A DNA stretch of 31,691 bases from assembly GCA_929200515.1 (NCBI GenBank), contig CAKNAD010000001.1, positions 1 to 31,691 of the forward strand, given 5' to 3'. The translations under genes were made by a program, and so were the position numbers. Origin of the DNA: Candidatus Gorgonimonas leptogorgiae. Its GTDB lineage: Bacteria; Pseudomonadota; Gammaproteobacteria; Pseudomonadales; Endozoicomonadaceae. Positions 24,773-31,691 of this stretch are shown piece after piece. Under the pieces are notes generated by a model. That model saw nothing but the letters and a program-made list of their open reading frames with translations. It ran no database searches and had not been told where the DNA came from. Positions within the stretch are counted from its first letter, which is position 1; each line of letters starts with the position of its first letter.

Positions 24773-26044
24773 ATGATAGCACTAAAACCAATCCCTGTAA
24801 ATGGATTAGTATCCAATAAAAATAAAACAATTAGTCCAAATAAGCATTACGCTGCATATGCAACATATAATGGCAGGATGCTTCATATAATTAATTTAAA
24901 AGATAAAGACAATCTTAGTATTTCAGAACAAGATTTTACATATAGTTTTTTTAATCTATTTAGTAAGCCAATAAAAATACATCAAATAAGTTTTAATAAT
25001 AATAGCAACATGTTATATTGCCTTGTACAAAAATCACAATATACTACGTTGTATAAATTTAAAAATGATCAAAGTAGTCACCTACCTGTATCTGAACAGT
25101 GGCATAAAAATGAGAAAAACTATCTGCCATTTGATGCAACATCTTTTACCATAAATGAAGCAACTCAAGAAATTAACCTTGTGGGCTTTACAGAAAAACA
25201 AGCTATATACAAAGTACTAAAACTACAGACTCAAGAGTTGGTTACTAAAAATGTAGAGGCTGTTTATTCAAATATAACTAAAATAAAGTTAGATCCAGAT
25301 AATATGAAACTTAGTGTACTATCTGAAAATAAAGAATTGAATATTTTTACTGAAACTAATAATGGCTGGGAGGTAAAAAATACTTTATATAATTGCGACG
25401 ATATTCCAGTTAGTAGTAAAGATGGCAATATATTAGTAGACAAAAAAGTAAATAAACTAGAAATAAGAGTATTATCAGCACCACATTTTGGCAAAGTAGT
25501 ATATACAGCAAAATGTACATTTCCTATTGTTGATTTTAGCATAAACTCTGCTGGTAATAAGATTGAAGTTTTTTCCCAACAATATAGACATAAAAGTGAT
25601 ATAAAATATTCTATATTTTATACTAATGATAATCCTTTATTATGGGTTGAAACAAATGATAGAGATTCTATTAAAATGAAATTAGGCCTTAGTACTACTT
25701 ATTATACCAATAAAATATGCTCTCTATTTACCAGTGATACTGAACTAGTACTCTTATTTAATTCATATTATAATTTTAAAGAACGTTATGAAGAAGCTAA
25801 AAATATAACAATAACAACAGAACAAGAAAGAAGACAACTAGATAACTCTATAAGGTATCAAAATTCTAGATCTTCAAATAGATCTTCAAATAGATCTTCA
25901 AATTATAGTTATGGCCAGTCGTATAATTCATTTGCTCCAAGTATGTCTGTTTTTGCTGCTTCTGCTGCTACATCTTCTAGTGGTGGATATTCTTGTGGTG
26001 GTAGTTGCGATAGTGGTGGTGGTTGCGATGGCGGAGGTTGTTAG
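24773..26044 (+). CDS. Propeller-like repeat protein, paralog B, with Ser-rich linker and Gly/Cys tail
   Basis: This 423-residue paralog of the preceding gene shares the opening LKPIPVNGLVSNKNK and the same blade-like repeats. After about residue 345 it has a charged helix, a linker of repeated RSSN units (encoded by 12-bp repeats), an Ala/Ser segment, and a C-terminus rich in Gly and Cys with four cysteines spaced C-x3-C-x5-C-x4-C, the last being the final residue (408, 412, 418, 423). Such a tail could bind metal, form disulfides or be modified; none of this can be read from sequence. The spacer to paralog A (189 bases) is AT-rich with a run of A. The ribosome site is poor, as in paralog A. 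Confidence 0.75.
   Translation: MIALKPIPVNGLVSNKNKTISPNKHYAAYATYNGRMLHIINLKDKDNLSISEQDFTYSFFNLFSKPIKIHQISFNNNSNMLYCLVQKSQYTTLYKFKNDQSSHLPVSEQWHKNEKNYLPFDATSFTINEATQEINLVGFTEKQAIYKVLKLQTQELVTKNVEAVYSNITKIKLDPDNMKLSVLSENKELNIFTETNNGWEVKNTLYNCDDIPVSSKDGNILVDKKVNKLEIRVLSAPHFGKVVYTAKCTFPIVDFSINSAGNKIEVFSQQYRHKSDIKYSIFYTNDNPLLWVETNDRDSIKMKLGLSTTYYTNKICSLFTSDTELVLLFNSYYNFKERYEEAKNITITTEQERRQLDNSIRYQNSRSSNRSSNRSSNYSYGQSYNSFAPSMSVFAASAATSSSGGYSCGGSCDSGGGCDGGGC
25868..25903 (+). repeat. Three perfect 12-bp tandem repeats
   Basis: AGATCTTCAAAT occurs three times in a row without change, coding the RSSN units in the linker of paralog B. The unit is a multiple of three, so copy-number change alters linker length without breaking the frame. 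Confidence 0.95.
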
Positions 26045-26072
26045 TTGTTGCGTTAATTTTGATTAAAGCTTG

Positions 26073-26110
26073 ATATACACCTTCTATCTAAAGGTGTATA
26101 TTATTAATAG
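26073..26110. terminator. Terminator between convergent paralog B and parE
   Basis: ATATACACCTT (26073-26083) and AAGGTGTATAT (26091-26101) form a perfect 11-bp stem with a 7-base loop, followed by TATTAATAG. It lies 28 bases past the paralog B stop and just past the parE stop on the other strand, so it can serve both directions, although neither T run is strong. Confidence 0.6.
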
Positions 26111-26115
26111 TTAAA

Positions 26116-28005
26116 TCAATAAATTTCAACTAAATTTCCTGATTGTTCCAACCATTTTTTTCTATCGTGGCTACGTTTTTTACCTAATAATAAATCCATT
26201 CTACTATTAATGATACTATCATGTTCAGTGGTTAATTTAATTAAACGTCTAGCATCTGGATGCATGGTGGTTTCTCTTAACTGAGAAGGGTTCATTTCAC
26301 CAAGACCTTTAAAGCGTTGTACATTGATATTAGCATTTTTATACTTGCTAGTTATTTTTTTAATTATTTGATCTTTTTCTGTATCATCTAGAGCGTAAAA
26401 CACTTCTTTGCCTTTATCTATACGATACAACGGCGGCATAGCAATATAAATATGTCCTTGTTCTACTAGCGGATAAAAATGCTTTAAAAATAATGCACAT
26501 AATAAAGTTGCGATATGCAATCCATCTGAATCGGCGTCAGCTAAAATACATATTTTACCATAACGTAAACCTTCTATATCATGGGCATTTGGATTAACAC
26601 CAATGGCCACGGAGATATCATGTATCTCTTGTGAGTCTAATATATCGGTATCATTAACTTCCCATGTGTTTAAAATTTTACCTCTAAGAGGCATAATTGC
26701 TTGAAATTGCCGATCACGAGCTTGCTTTGCCGAACCGCCTGCTGATTCACCTTCAACTAAAAAAATTTCGGTTCGCTTGGTCTCTTGACTTGAGCAATCT
26801 GCCAATTTACCAGGCAAAGCTGGCCCAGCATATACTTTTTTTCTTAGGGTTTTTTTAGATTTTCTCAGCCTGTTTTGTGCGTTATCAACACATATTTGTG
26901 CTAACTGTTCGCCTTCTTGAGTATGTTGATTTAGCCAAAGTCCAAAAGCATCTTTAATCATATTAGCTACAAAAGAAGCACAATTTCTTGAAGATAAGCG
27001 TTCTTTAGTTTGTCCTGAAAATTGTGGATCCGTCATTTTAACAGATAAAATAAAAGAACAATTTTCCATAATATCATCACCAGTTAACTTCATAGCTCGT
27101 GGCAATAAATTACGAAAATCACAAAATTCACGCATAGCTTCTAGCAAACCAGTACGCAGTCCATTTACATGGGTGCCTCCTAATGGCGTAGGAATTAAGT
27201 TGACATAGCTTTCATTAATAATTTTATTAGCTTCATTAATCCATTGTACTGCTAAATCTAATGCTTCAGTATTTTTATTAACCGCTACAATAAATGGATG
27301 ACTAGGAATTGGTGAAAGTTCATTAGTTTTTTCTTGTATATAATCGCTCAATCCAGATTCATAATACCAAGTGAAATCTTCATTATGGGCTTCATCAATA
27401 AACTCTATTTTTAACCCAGGGCATAAAATTGCTTTGGATCTTAATAAATACTGAAATTTAGAAGAATTAAATTTAGGGTTGTCAAAATATTTAGTATTGG
27501 GGGTAAATAATATAGAAGTTCCTGTATCTTTTTTTAGACAGGTACCAACCTTTGTTAATTTGCTAACTTTATCGCCATTCTTAAAAGCAATATGCCAAAT
27601 TTTACCCTCACGCTTGACCCAAACTTCAAAATTAGTAGATAGCGCATTTACGACTGATACCCCAACACCATGAAGCCCACCAGAAAACAAATAATTCTTA
27701 TTAGAAAATTTACCTCCTGCGTGCAATTTTGTAAGTATTAACTCAATGCCCGATAATTTATGCTCTTTATGTATATCTATGGGCATACCTCTGCCATCGT
27801 CATCTACCTGAATAGAGTTATTTTTAAATAGAGTTACACGAATATTGCTCGCATATCCGCTAAGCGCTTCATCAACGCTATTATCAATCACTTCTTGAGC
27901 TAAGTGGTTCGGTCTAGAAGTGTCGGTATACATTCCCGGACGTTTACGTACAGGGTCAAGCCCTTTAAGAACTTCAATAGATTCTGAAGTATAAGATTTA
28001 GCCAT
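26116..28005 (-). CDS. parE: DNA topoisomerase IV subunit B
   Basis: ParE is the ATPase subunit of topoisomerase IV, which unlinks daughter chromosomes. The 629-residue length equals gammaproteobacterial ParE and is far shorter than GyrB of this group. The GHKL ATPase shows EVIDNSVDEALSG (Glu38, Asn42), DDDGRGMP and GGLHGVGVSVVNALS. The transducer has QTKERLSS. The TOPRIM domain has LVEGESAGGSAKQARDRQ (EGESAGG at 418-424) and ADADSDGLHI (Asp490, 492, 494). AAGGA precedes the ATG by five bases. parC is not adjacent. The gene lies downstream of the J-domain gene on the same strand, 156 bases apart. Confidence 0.97.
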   Translation of the reverse strand: MAKSYTSESIEVLKGLDPVRKRPGMYTDTSRPNHLAQEVIDNSVDEALSGYASNIRVTLFKNNSIQVDDDGRGMPIDIHKEHKLSGIELILTKLHAGGKFSNKNYLFSGGLHGVGVSVVNALSTNFEVWVKREGKIWHIAFKNGDKVSKLTKVGTCLKKDTGTSILFTPNTKYFDNPKFNSSKFQYLLRSKAILCPGLKIEFIDEAHNEDFTWYYESGLSDYIQEKTNELSPIPSHPFIVAVNKNTEALDLAVQWINEANKIINESYVNLIPTPLGGTHVNGLRTGLLEAMREFCDFRNLLPRAMKLTGDDIMENCSFILSVKMTDPQFSGQTKERLSSRNCASFVANMIKDAFGLWLNQHTQEGEQLAQICVDNAQNRLRKSKKTLRKKVYAGPALPGKLADCSSQETKRTEIFLVEGESAGGSAKQARDRQFQAIMPLRGKILNTWEVNDTDILDSQEIHDISVAIGVNPNAHDIEGLRYGKICILADADSDGLHIATLLCALFLKHFYPLVEQGHIYIAMPPLYRIDKGKEVFYALDDTEKDQIIKKITSKYKNANINVQRFKGLGEMNPSQLRETTMHPDARRLIKLTTEHDSIINSRMDLLLGKKRSHDRKKWLEQSGNLVEIY

Positions 28006-28114
28006 AATATTCCTTTAAATATAAATCATTTACTAAATTTAATTATATTAAGTTTAACATGATTATAAACCTTTGGTTTAAATATATACCTTTTCAGTGT
28101 AATCTAAAAAGATT

Positions 28115-28140
28115 AATTTATTAAAAGAATAAATTTTTTA
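28115..28140. terminator. AT-only hairpin between the J-domain gene and parE
   Basis: AATTTATT (28115-28122) and AATAAATT (28128-28135) form a perfect 8-bp stem with a 5-base loop. T runs lie on both sides, TTTTTTA on the plus strand and AATCTTTTT on the minus strand. It is 26 bases past the stop of the minus-strand J-domain gene. The all-AT stem makes it weak. Confidence 0.4.
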
Positions 28141-28161
28141 GTAATCGCAGTAAAGAAATTT

Positions 28162-29274
28162 TTATTGTCTTTTATTAGTAAGAAATTCATAAGCGGCTAA
28201 TATTTTCTTAAATACTTCATCGATACCTTTAGAATCATTTTTATCAGGGTGGAATTTTTTTGCTAATTTCCTATATGCTACTGTTATTTCACGATCTGTT
28301 GCTTTTTCTTGCAAACCTAAAATATTTAAAGACTCTGTTCTTTTATCACTAGCAACTAATTTAGTAGTTTTATTCTTTAGGTTAGGGAGGTTATTAATAG
28401 TTTCTAAAAGTTCAACATGTGGTAATTTCATAGCAAGATCTATAAAAACATCTCTAGCATTTGCTCGATCATAGCCTTTATTTATCAGCAATTCTAGCGC
28501 TTCATCTTTATAAACAATATTCTGTTTTATTGTATCTAGTGCTTCTATAAATTCTGTATCTTTGTACTTTTTTTGTATTCTAGAAGCTTTTGATCTAGCA
28601 GAATTTATTTTACAACCTATTTCTAATAGTATATCAGTAGCTTGTTGCTCATATTTTTTTTGAGTTGTTCTGGTCTTATATCCTTGGCTAGCGTAATCTG
28701 CTGAGGGCGTATCTTGGATTATTTTTAAGAATTGTTCTCTACTCTCTGACACTTCTTGAGCGTATTCTACATTTTGTTCTACTTTTATGCCATCGATGTA
28801 CCCCAATTTTTTTATAGCTACAACGCTTGAGTTTCTATCATCTTTATATTGTGACTGCGATGTATAGCCTTTTTCCTTCTGTATTTTACTTGGATAATCT
28901 TTAATGCGCTCTGCTCTTTCGGATATATATGTTGTAGACTTATATATTTCATCTATGATTTTGATTGATTCAGACCTAGTATACCCCATTGACATTAAGT
29001 GTTTAATTTCTGCTTTATTTGTAAAAGTAAACAGATCTTTTACAGATTTGACGATAAAGTTTTCTGTGGTTTCTTTTCTGACCGAACGATCTAGAATACT
29101 TGTACCTGCATTTAAATGTTCATTTAAATGTACAATAGTATGGTGCTTTACTATCTCCTGTAATGCTAGTAGTCTATTTGCAAAACCACTTAATTTTTTT
29201 TTATCTTTATTTTCATCTTGACTAGCCTTTAAAAATCGATCTTTTAAAGAATATATTTTATTCAATATTGTCAT
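28162..29274 (-). CDS. Protein with C-terminal J domain, unknown function
   Basis: The last 57 residues of this 370-residue protein are a J domain: LNILGLQEKATDREITVAYR, then the HPD motif (342-344) in KKFHPDKND, and a final helix. J domains stimulate Hsp70 ATPase. The remaining 310 residues are charged and helical, without Gly/Phe-rich or zinc-finger regions, so it is not DnaJ or CbpA. Several segments share a short pattern with Gly-Tyr or Gly-Cys between helices (LMSMGYTRSESIKIIDEI at 93-110, KKLGYIDGIKV at 155-165, LLINKGYDRANARDVFIDL at 262-280), faintly like UBA-type helical repeats. The ribosome site GGGAGGAAG is strong and fixes the start. It could direct bacterial or host Hsp70 to a client; which one is unknown. 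Confidence 0.82.
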   Translation of the reverse strand: MTILNKIYSLKDRFLKASQDENKDKKKLSGFANRLLALQEIVKHHTIVHLNEHLNAGTSILDRSVRKETTENFIVKSVKDLFTFTNKAEIKHLMSMGYTRSESIKIIDEIYKSTTYISERAERIKDYPSKIQKEKGYTSQSQYKDDRNSSVVAIKKLGYIDGIKVEQNVEYAQEVSESREQFLKIIQDTPSADYASQGYKTRTTQKKYEQQATDILLEIGCKINSARSKASRIQKKYKDTEFIEALDTIKQNIVYKDEALELLINKGYDRANARDVFIDLAMKLPHVELLETINNLPNLKNKTTKLVASDKRTESLNILGLQEKATDREITVAYRKLAKKFHPDKNDSKGIDEVFKKILAAYEFLTNKRQ

Positions 29275-29824
29275 AACTTCCTCCCTTTAATTTTTACAAT
29301 AGAGGATTATACACCTAAGCTTATAAGGCTTCATTACCGATTTAGCATACCTTAAAATAAAGCATGATATTATGATATTGTAGCATATAATATTGTAATA
29401 AACCATTTAGAAACATCGCTTAATAGCACTATTCCTATAAAAGCAAAATTTATATCTCCAATATAGCCATTTATACTCCTTTTTATTAGTATTTAATTTA
29501 CCAAGAAAATATTCCTAATAACCAAAATCCTATTTAATAAAAATTTATCCTAAATTAAGTTAAATGAATAACAATTGTTTACTGTTTATGATATTATTTT
29601 TAGTGTGGCTTGCTATTAATATTAGTAGATAAACATAGCATTACTGTGGTGATTTATCTTGGGAATAATTGCTGAAAACCTGCATTTTTAACTATAAAGT
29701 GTATAAATCAGCCCTAAAATTTGGTGTTTTGATGTAAAACAAGCATCTGCTCTAATAAAAACATCACTGTAATTTTATTTAACTAGCCAATAAACTTCCT
29801 AAAAAATTACAAGGTTGTAACCTA
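29275..29824. other. Intergenic region between the J-domain gene and prfC
   Basis: This is 550 bases, very AT-rich (a hand count over 29401-29540 gives about 24% GC), without a credible gene or RNA on either strand. The only candidate signal is TGATATTAT (29589-29597), an extended -10 form that would give prfC a leader of about 220 bases. Just before prfC, AGGTTGTAACCT (29812-29823) overlaps the ribosome site and can fold into a tiny stem, perhaps limiting initiation. Confidence 0.55.
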
Positions 29825-31411
29825 ATGACTAATTCAGTTATAACAAATGATTCAGCAACAAGAAAAACATTTGCCATAATTTCGCATCCAGATGCCGGTA
29901 AAACCACCATGACCGAAAAGCTATTACTTTTAGGCGGTTGTATCCAGCTTGCAGGAACTGTTAAGGGTAAAAAAACAGGACGAATGGCAACATCCGATTG
30001 GATGAAAATGGAGCAAGATAGAGGAATTTCAATAACCACCTCGGTTATGCAATTTATTTATAAAGAAAAAGTTCTTAATTTACTTGATACCCCAGGACAC
30101 GAAGATTTTTCTGAAGATACCTACAGAACCCTAACCGCTGTTGATAGCTGCTTAATGGTAATTGATGCTGCAAAAGGTGTAGAAGACAGAACAGTAAAAC
30201 TCATGGAAGTCTGTCGCATGCGCGATACCCCGATTTTTACTTTTATCAATAAAGTAGATCGTGAAGTACGTGACCAAATAGAAGTATTAGACGAAATAGA
30301 AGATATTTTAAAAATCCGTTGTGCACCGATCACTTGGAATGTAGGTTCTGGAAAGAGCTTTAAAGGTGTTTATAATATTTACACTGATACTTTTCATGTT
30401 TTTTCTCCTCAAGAAGCCAATATAGTTCCTAGTGATATTCAAATAAAAGGTTTATATTCTAAAGAAGCAGCAGAGTTTTTAGGAAATGATGCAGATAACT
30501 TTTTAGAAGAAATAGAATTAGTTAAAAGTGCAAGCCATCAATTTAATCTTGAAGATTATTTAGCTGGAAAACTAACCCCAGTTTTTTTAGGTACAGCACT
30601 TAGCAATTTTGGGGTTAGGGAAATGCTAGACAGTTTTATAAAATGGGCTCCAGCACCACAAAATCACGAATCTAAAGAGCGTACAGTAGATGCTAATGAA
30701 ACTAACTTTTCTGGCTTTGTGTTTAAAATACAAGCCAATATGGATCCAAAACATCGTGATCGTATAGCTTTTTTACGTATTTGTTCTGGTGAATATAACA
30801 AAAACATGAAAATGAAACATGTACGCATTAATAAAGATATCCGCGTTGCCAACGCACTAACTTTTTTAGCCGGTAGCAGATCTCAAGTTGAAAATGCAGT
30901 ATCAGGCGATATAATCGGATTACATAATCATGGCACTATTCAAATAGGCGATACCTTTACCCAAGGTGAAAATTTACAATTTACTGGTATTCCCCATTTT
31001 TCACCTGAACTATTCCGCCGTGTACGCTTAAAAGATCCTTTAAAACTAAAACAATTAAAAAAGGGTTTGCAACAACTCTCAGAAGAAGGTGCCACTCAGC
31101 TATTTATGCCTCTGCAATCTAATGATTTAATCATAGGAGCTATCGGGATATTACAATTTGATGTAGTAATGCAACGACTAAAAGACGAATATAGAGTAGA
31201 TGCATCTTATGAGCCAATTAGTATTGTAGCTGCCAGATGGATTAATACATCAGATAACACAGACTTAGAGAAATTTAAAGTCAAATATGCTAATAATTTG
31301 GCTATCGATGGCGGGGAATATTTAACCTATTTAGCTCCAACTAATGCCAATTTAGTTTTAGTTCAGGACCGATATCCAGAGATTGATTTTCATGGAACTA
31401 GAGAGCATTAA
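29825..31411 (+). CDS. prfC: Peptide chain release factor 3
   Basis: RF3 is the GTPase that removes RF1 or RF2 from the ribosome after peptide release. The 528-residue length is normal. GTPase motifs are HPDAGKTT (21-28), the RF3-type switch I with GRMATSDWMKMEQDRGISIT, DTPGHEDFSEDTYRTL (88 on) and NKVD (142-145). Domain II and III segments such as FKIQANMDPKHRDRIAFLR and EGATQLFMP match RF3 and separate it from EF-G. AAGG precedes the ATG by 10 bases inside a small palindrome. It stands alone after a long spacer, so it probably has its own promoter. Confidence 0.97.
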   Translation: MTNSVITNDSATRKTFAIISHPDAGKTTMTEKLLLLGGCIQLAGTVKGKKTGRMATSDWMKMEQDRGISITTSVMQFIYKEKVLNLLDTPGHEDFSEDTYRTLTAVDSCLMVIDAAKGVEDRTVKLMEVCRMRDTPIFTFINKVDREVRDQIEVLDEIEDILKIRCAPITWNVGSGKSFKGVYNIYTDTFHVFSPQEANIVPSDIQIKGLYSKEAAEFLGNDADNFLEEIELVKSASHQFNLEDYLAGKLTPVFLGTALSNFGVREMLDSFIKWAPAPQNHESKERTVDANETNFSGFVFKIQANMDPKHRDRIAFLRICSGEYNKNMKMKHVRINKDIRVANALTFLAGSRSQVENAVSGDIIGLHNHGTIQIGDTFTQGENLQFTGIPHFSPELFRRVRLKDPLKLKQLKKGLQQLSEEGATQLFMPLQSNDLIIGAIGILQFDVVMQRLKDEYRVDASYEPISIVAARWINTSDNTDLEKFKVKYANNLAIDGGEYLTYLAPTNANLVLVQDRYPEIDFHGTREH

Positions 31412-31562
31412 TCAGAATTTTAAGCACTCTTGCTCTCGAAACTAACTTTCCAACTGCTACCTACGCCTTTTGTAAATGTAGGACTATCCTAGGCTACTTA
31501 GCATTTAAGTACAGATTTTACCCAACTAAAGAACAGGACGACTGCTTGCCTGTACCTTTGTC

Positions 31563-31581
31563 TGTATACGATTTGTATACA
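31563..31581. promoter_or_regulatory. Perfect inverted repeat downstream of prfC
   Basis: TGTATAC (31563-31569) and GTATACA (31575-31581) flank a 5-base spacer. A T run (CTTTTTT) follows seven bases later, so it could be a loose terminator of prfC. Its symmetry also suits a dimeric regulator site. Confidence 0.45.
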
Positions 31582-31663
31582 ACAATATTCTTTTTTGGCG
31601 TAAATAATCATACGATACAGAAAAAACAAACACTAGGTATAATAAAGCATCTTCAAGATTAAC

Positions 31664-31691
31664 AGATATCAAAAAAGAGATATCTTTTCTT
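31664..31691 (+). terminator. AT-rich hairpin with T run at the window edge
   Basis: AGATATC (31664-31670) and GATATCT (31679-31685) form a 7-bp stem around AAAAAAGA, followed by TTTCTT up to the edge. It could end a transcript from the left or stop one from the right. The window ends before this can be judged. Confidence 0.35.

Larger units (their letters stand above)
31412..31691. other. GC-richer spacer downstream of prfC, to the window edge
   Basis: No gene is supported. By hand count 31421-31560 is about 41% GC, against about 24% in the spacer before prfC. On the minus strand, 31420-31488 reads as a 22-codon tail (ending TKGVGSSWKVSFESKSA, stop) with a stop directly upstream, so it is at most a gene remnant. 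Two hairpins lie further right and are listed separately. Confidence 0.5.

Noticed and set aside
29275..29824. tRNA or riboswitch upstream of prfC
   Set aside because: No cloverleaf, CCA end or conserved riboswitch core is visible in this very AT-rich stretch.

Overview
The window is strongly AT-rich, uses the standard code, and mixes core gammaproteobacterial genes with genes that look like host-interaction factors. Era, HflD, GuaB, GuaA, DnaQ, FtsY, ParE, RF3 (PrfC) and a complete nqrABCDEF sodium-pump operon point to Gammaproteobacteria; HflD and the 629-residue ParE are the most telling. A type III secretion (T3SS) secretin, three tandem eukaryotic-like kinases, an EspL/ShET2-like protease candidate, propeller-like paralogs and a J-domain protein suggest a host-associated, probably intracellular bacterium. 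I cannot name the genus from sequence alone; an Endozoicomonas-like or other T3SS-bearing symbiont or parasite lineage is a guess.

Layout. 1-3549: tandem array of three kinase genes sharing a near-identical leader and N-terminus; the middle copy is split by a +1 frameshift at a run of eight C. 3616-4527: era. 4937-7181: a putative cysteine-protease effector with ankyrin-like repeats, then a single-span membrane protein of unknown function. 7628-13449: nqrABCDEF. 13604-14941: a coiled-coil protein with 14-residue tandem repeats. 15070-20983: hflD, guaB, guaA, dnaQ and ftsY, all on the plus strand. 21043-23133 (minus): T3SS secretin SctC with a LysM domain, divergent from a pair of propeller-like paralogs (23372-26044). 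26116-29274 (minus): parE and a protein with a C-terminal J domain. 29825-31411: prfC, followed by a spacer richer in GC than the others.

How the parts fit. The core genes cover GTP-dependent ribosome assembly, guanine nucleotide synthesis, replication proofreading, membrane targeting, chromosome decatenation and translation termination. The NQR complex would couple NADH oxidation to sodium export. The accessory genes lie singly or in small groups between core genes, with no T3SS structural cluster around sctC. The kinases, protease and propeller proteins are inferred effectors; nothing in the sequence proves secretion. I saw no tRNA, rRNA, CRISPR array or transposase gene.
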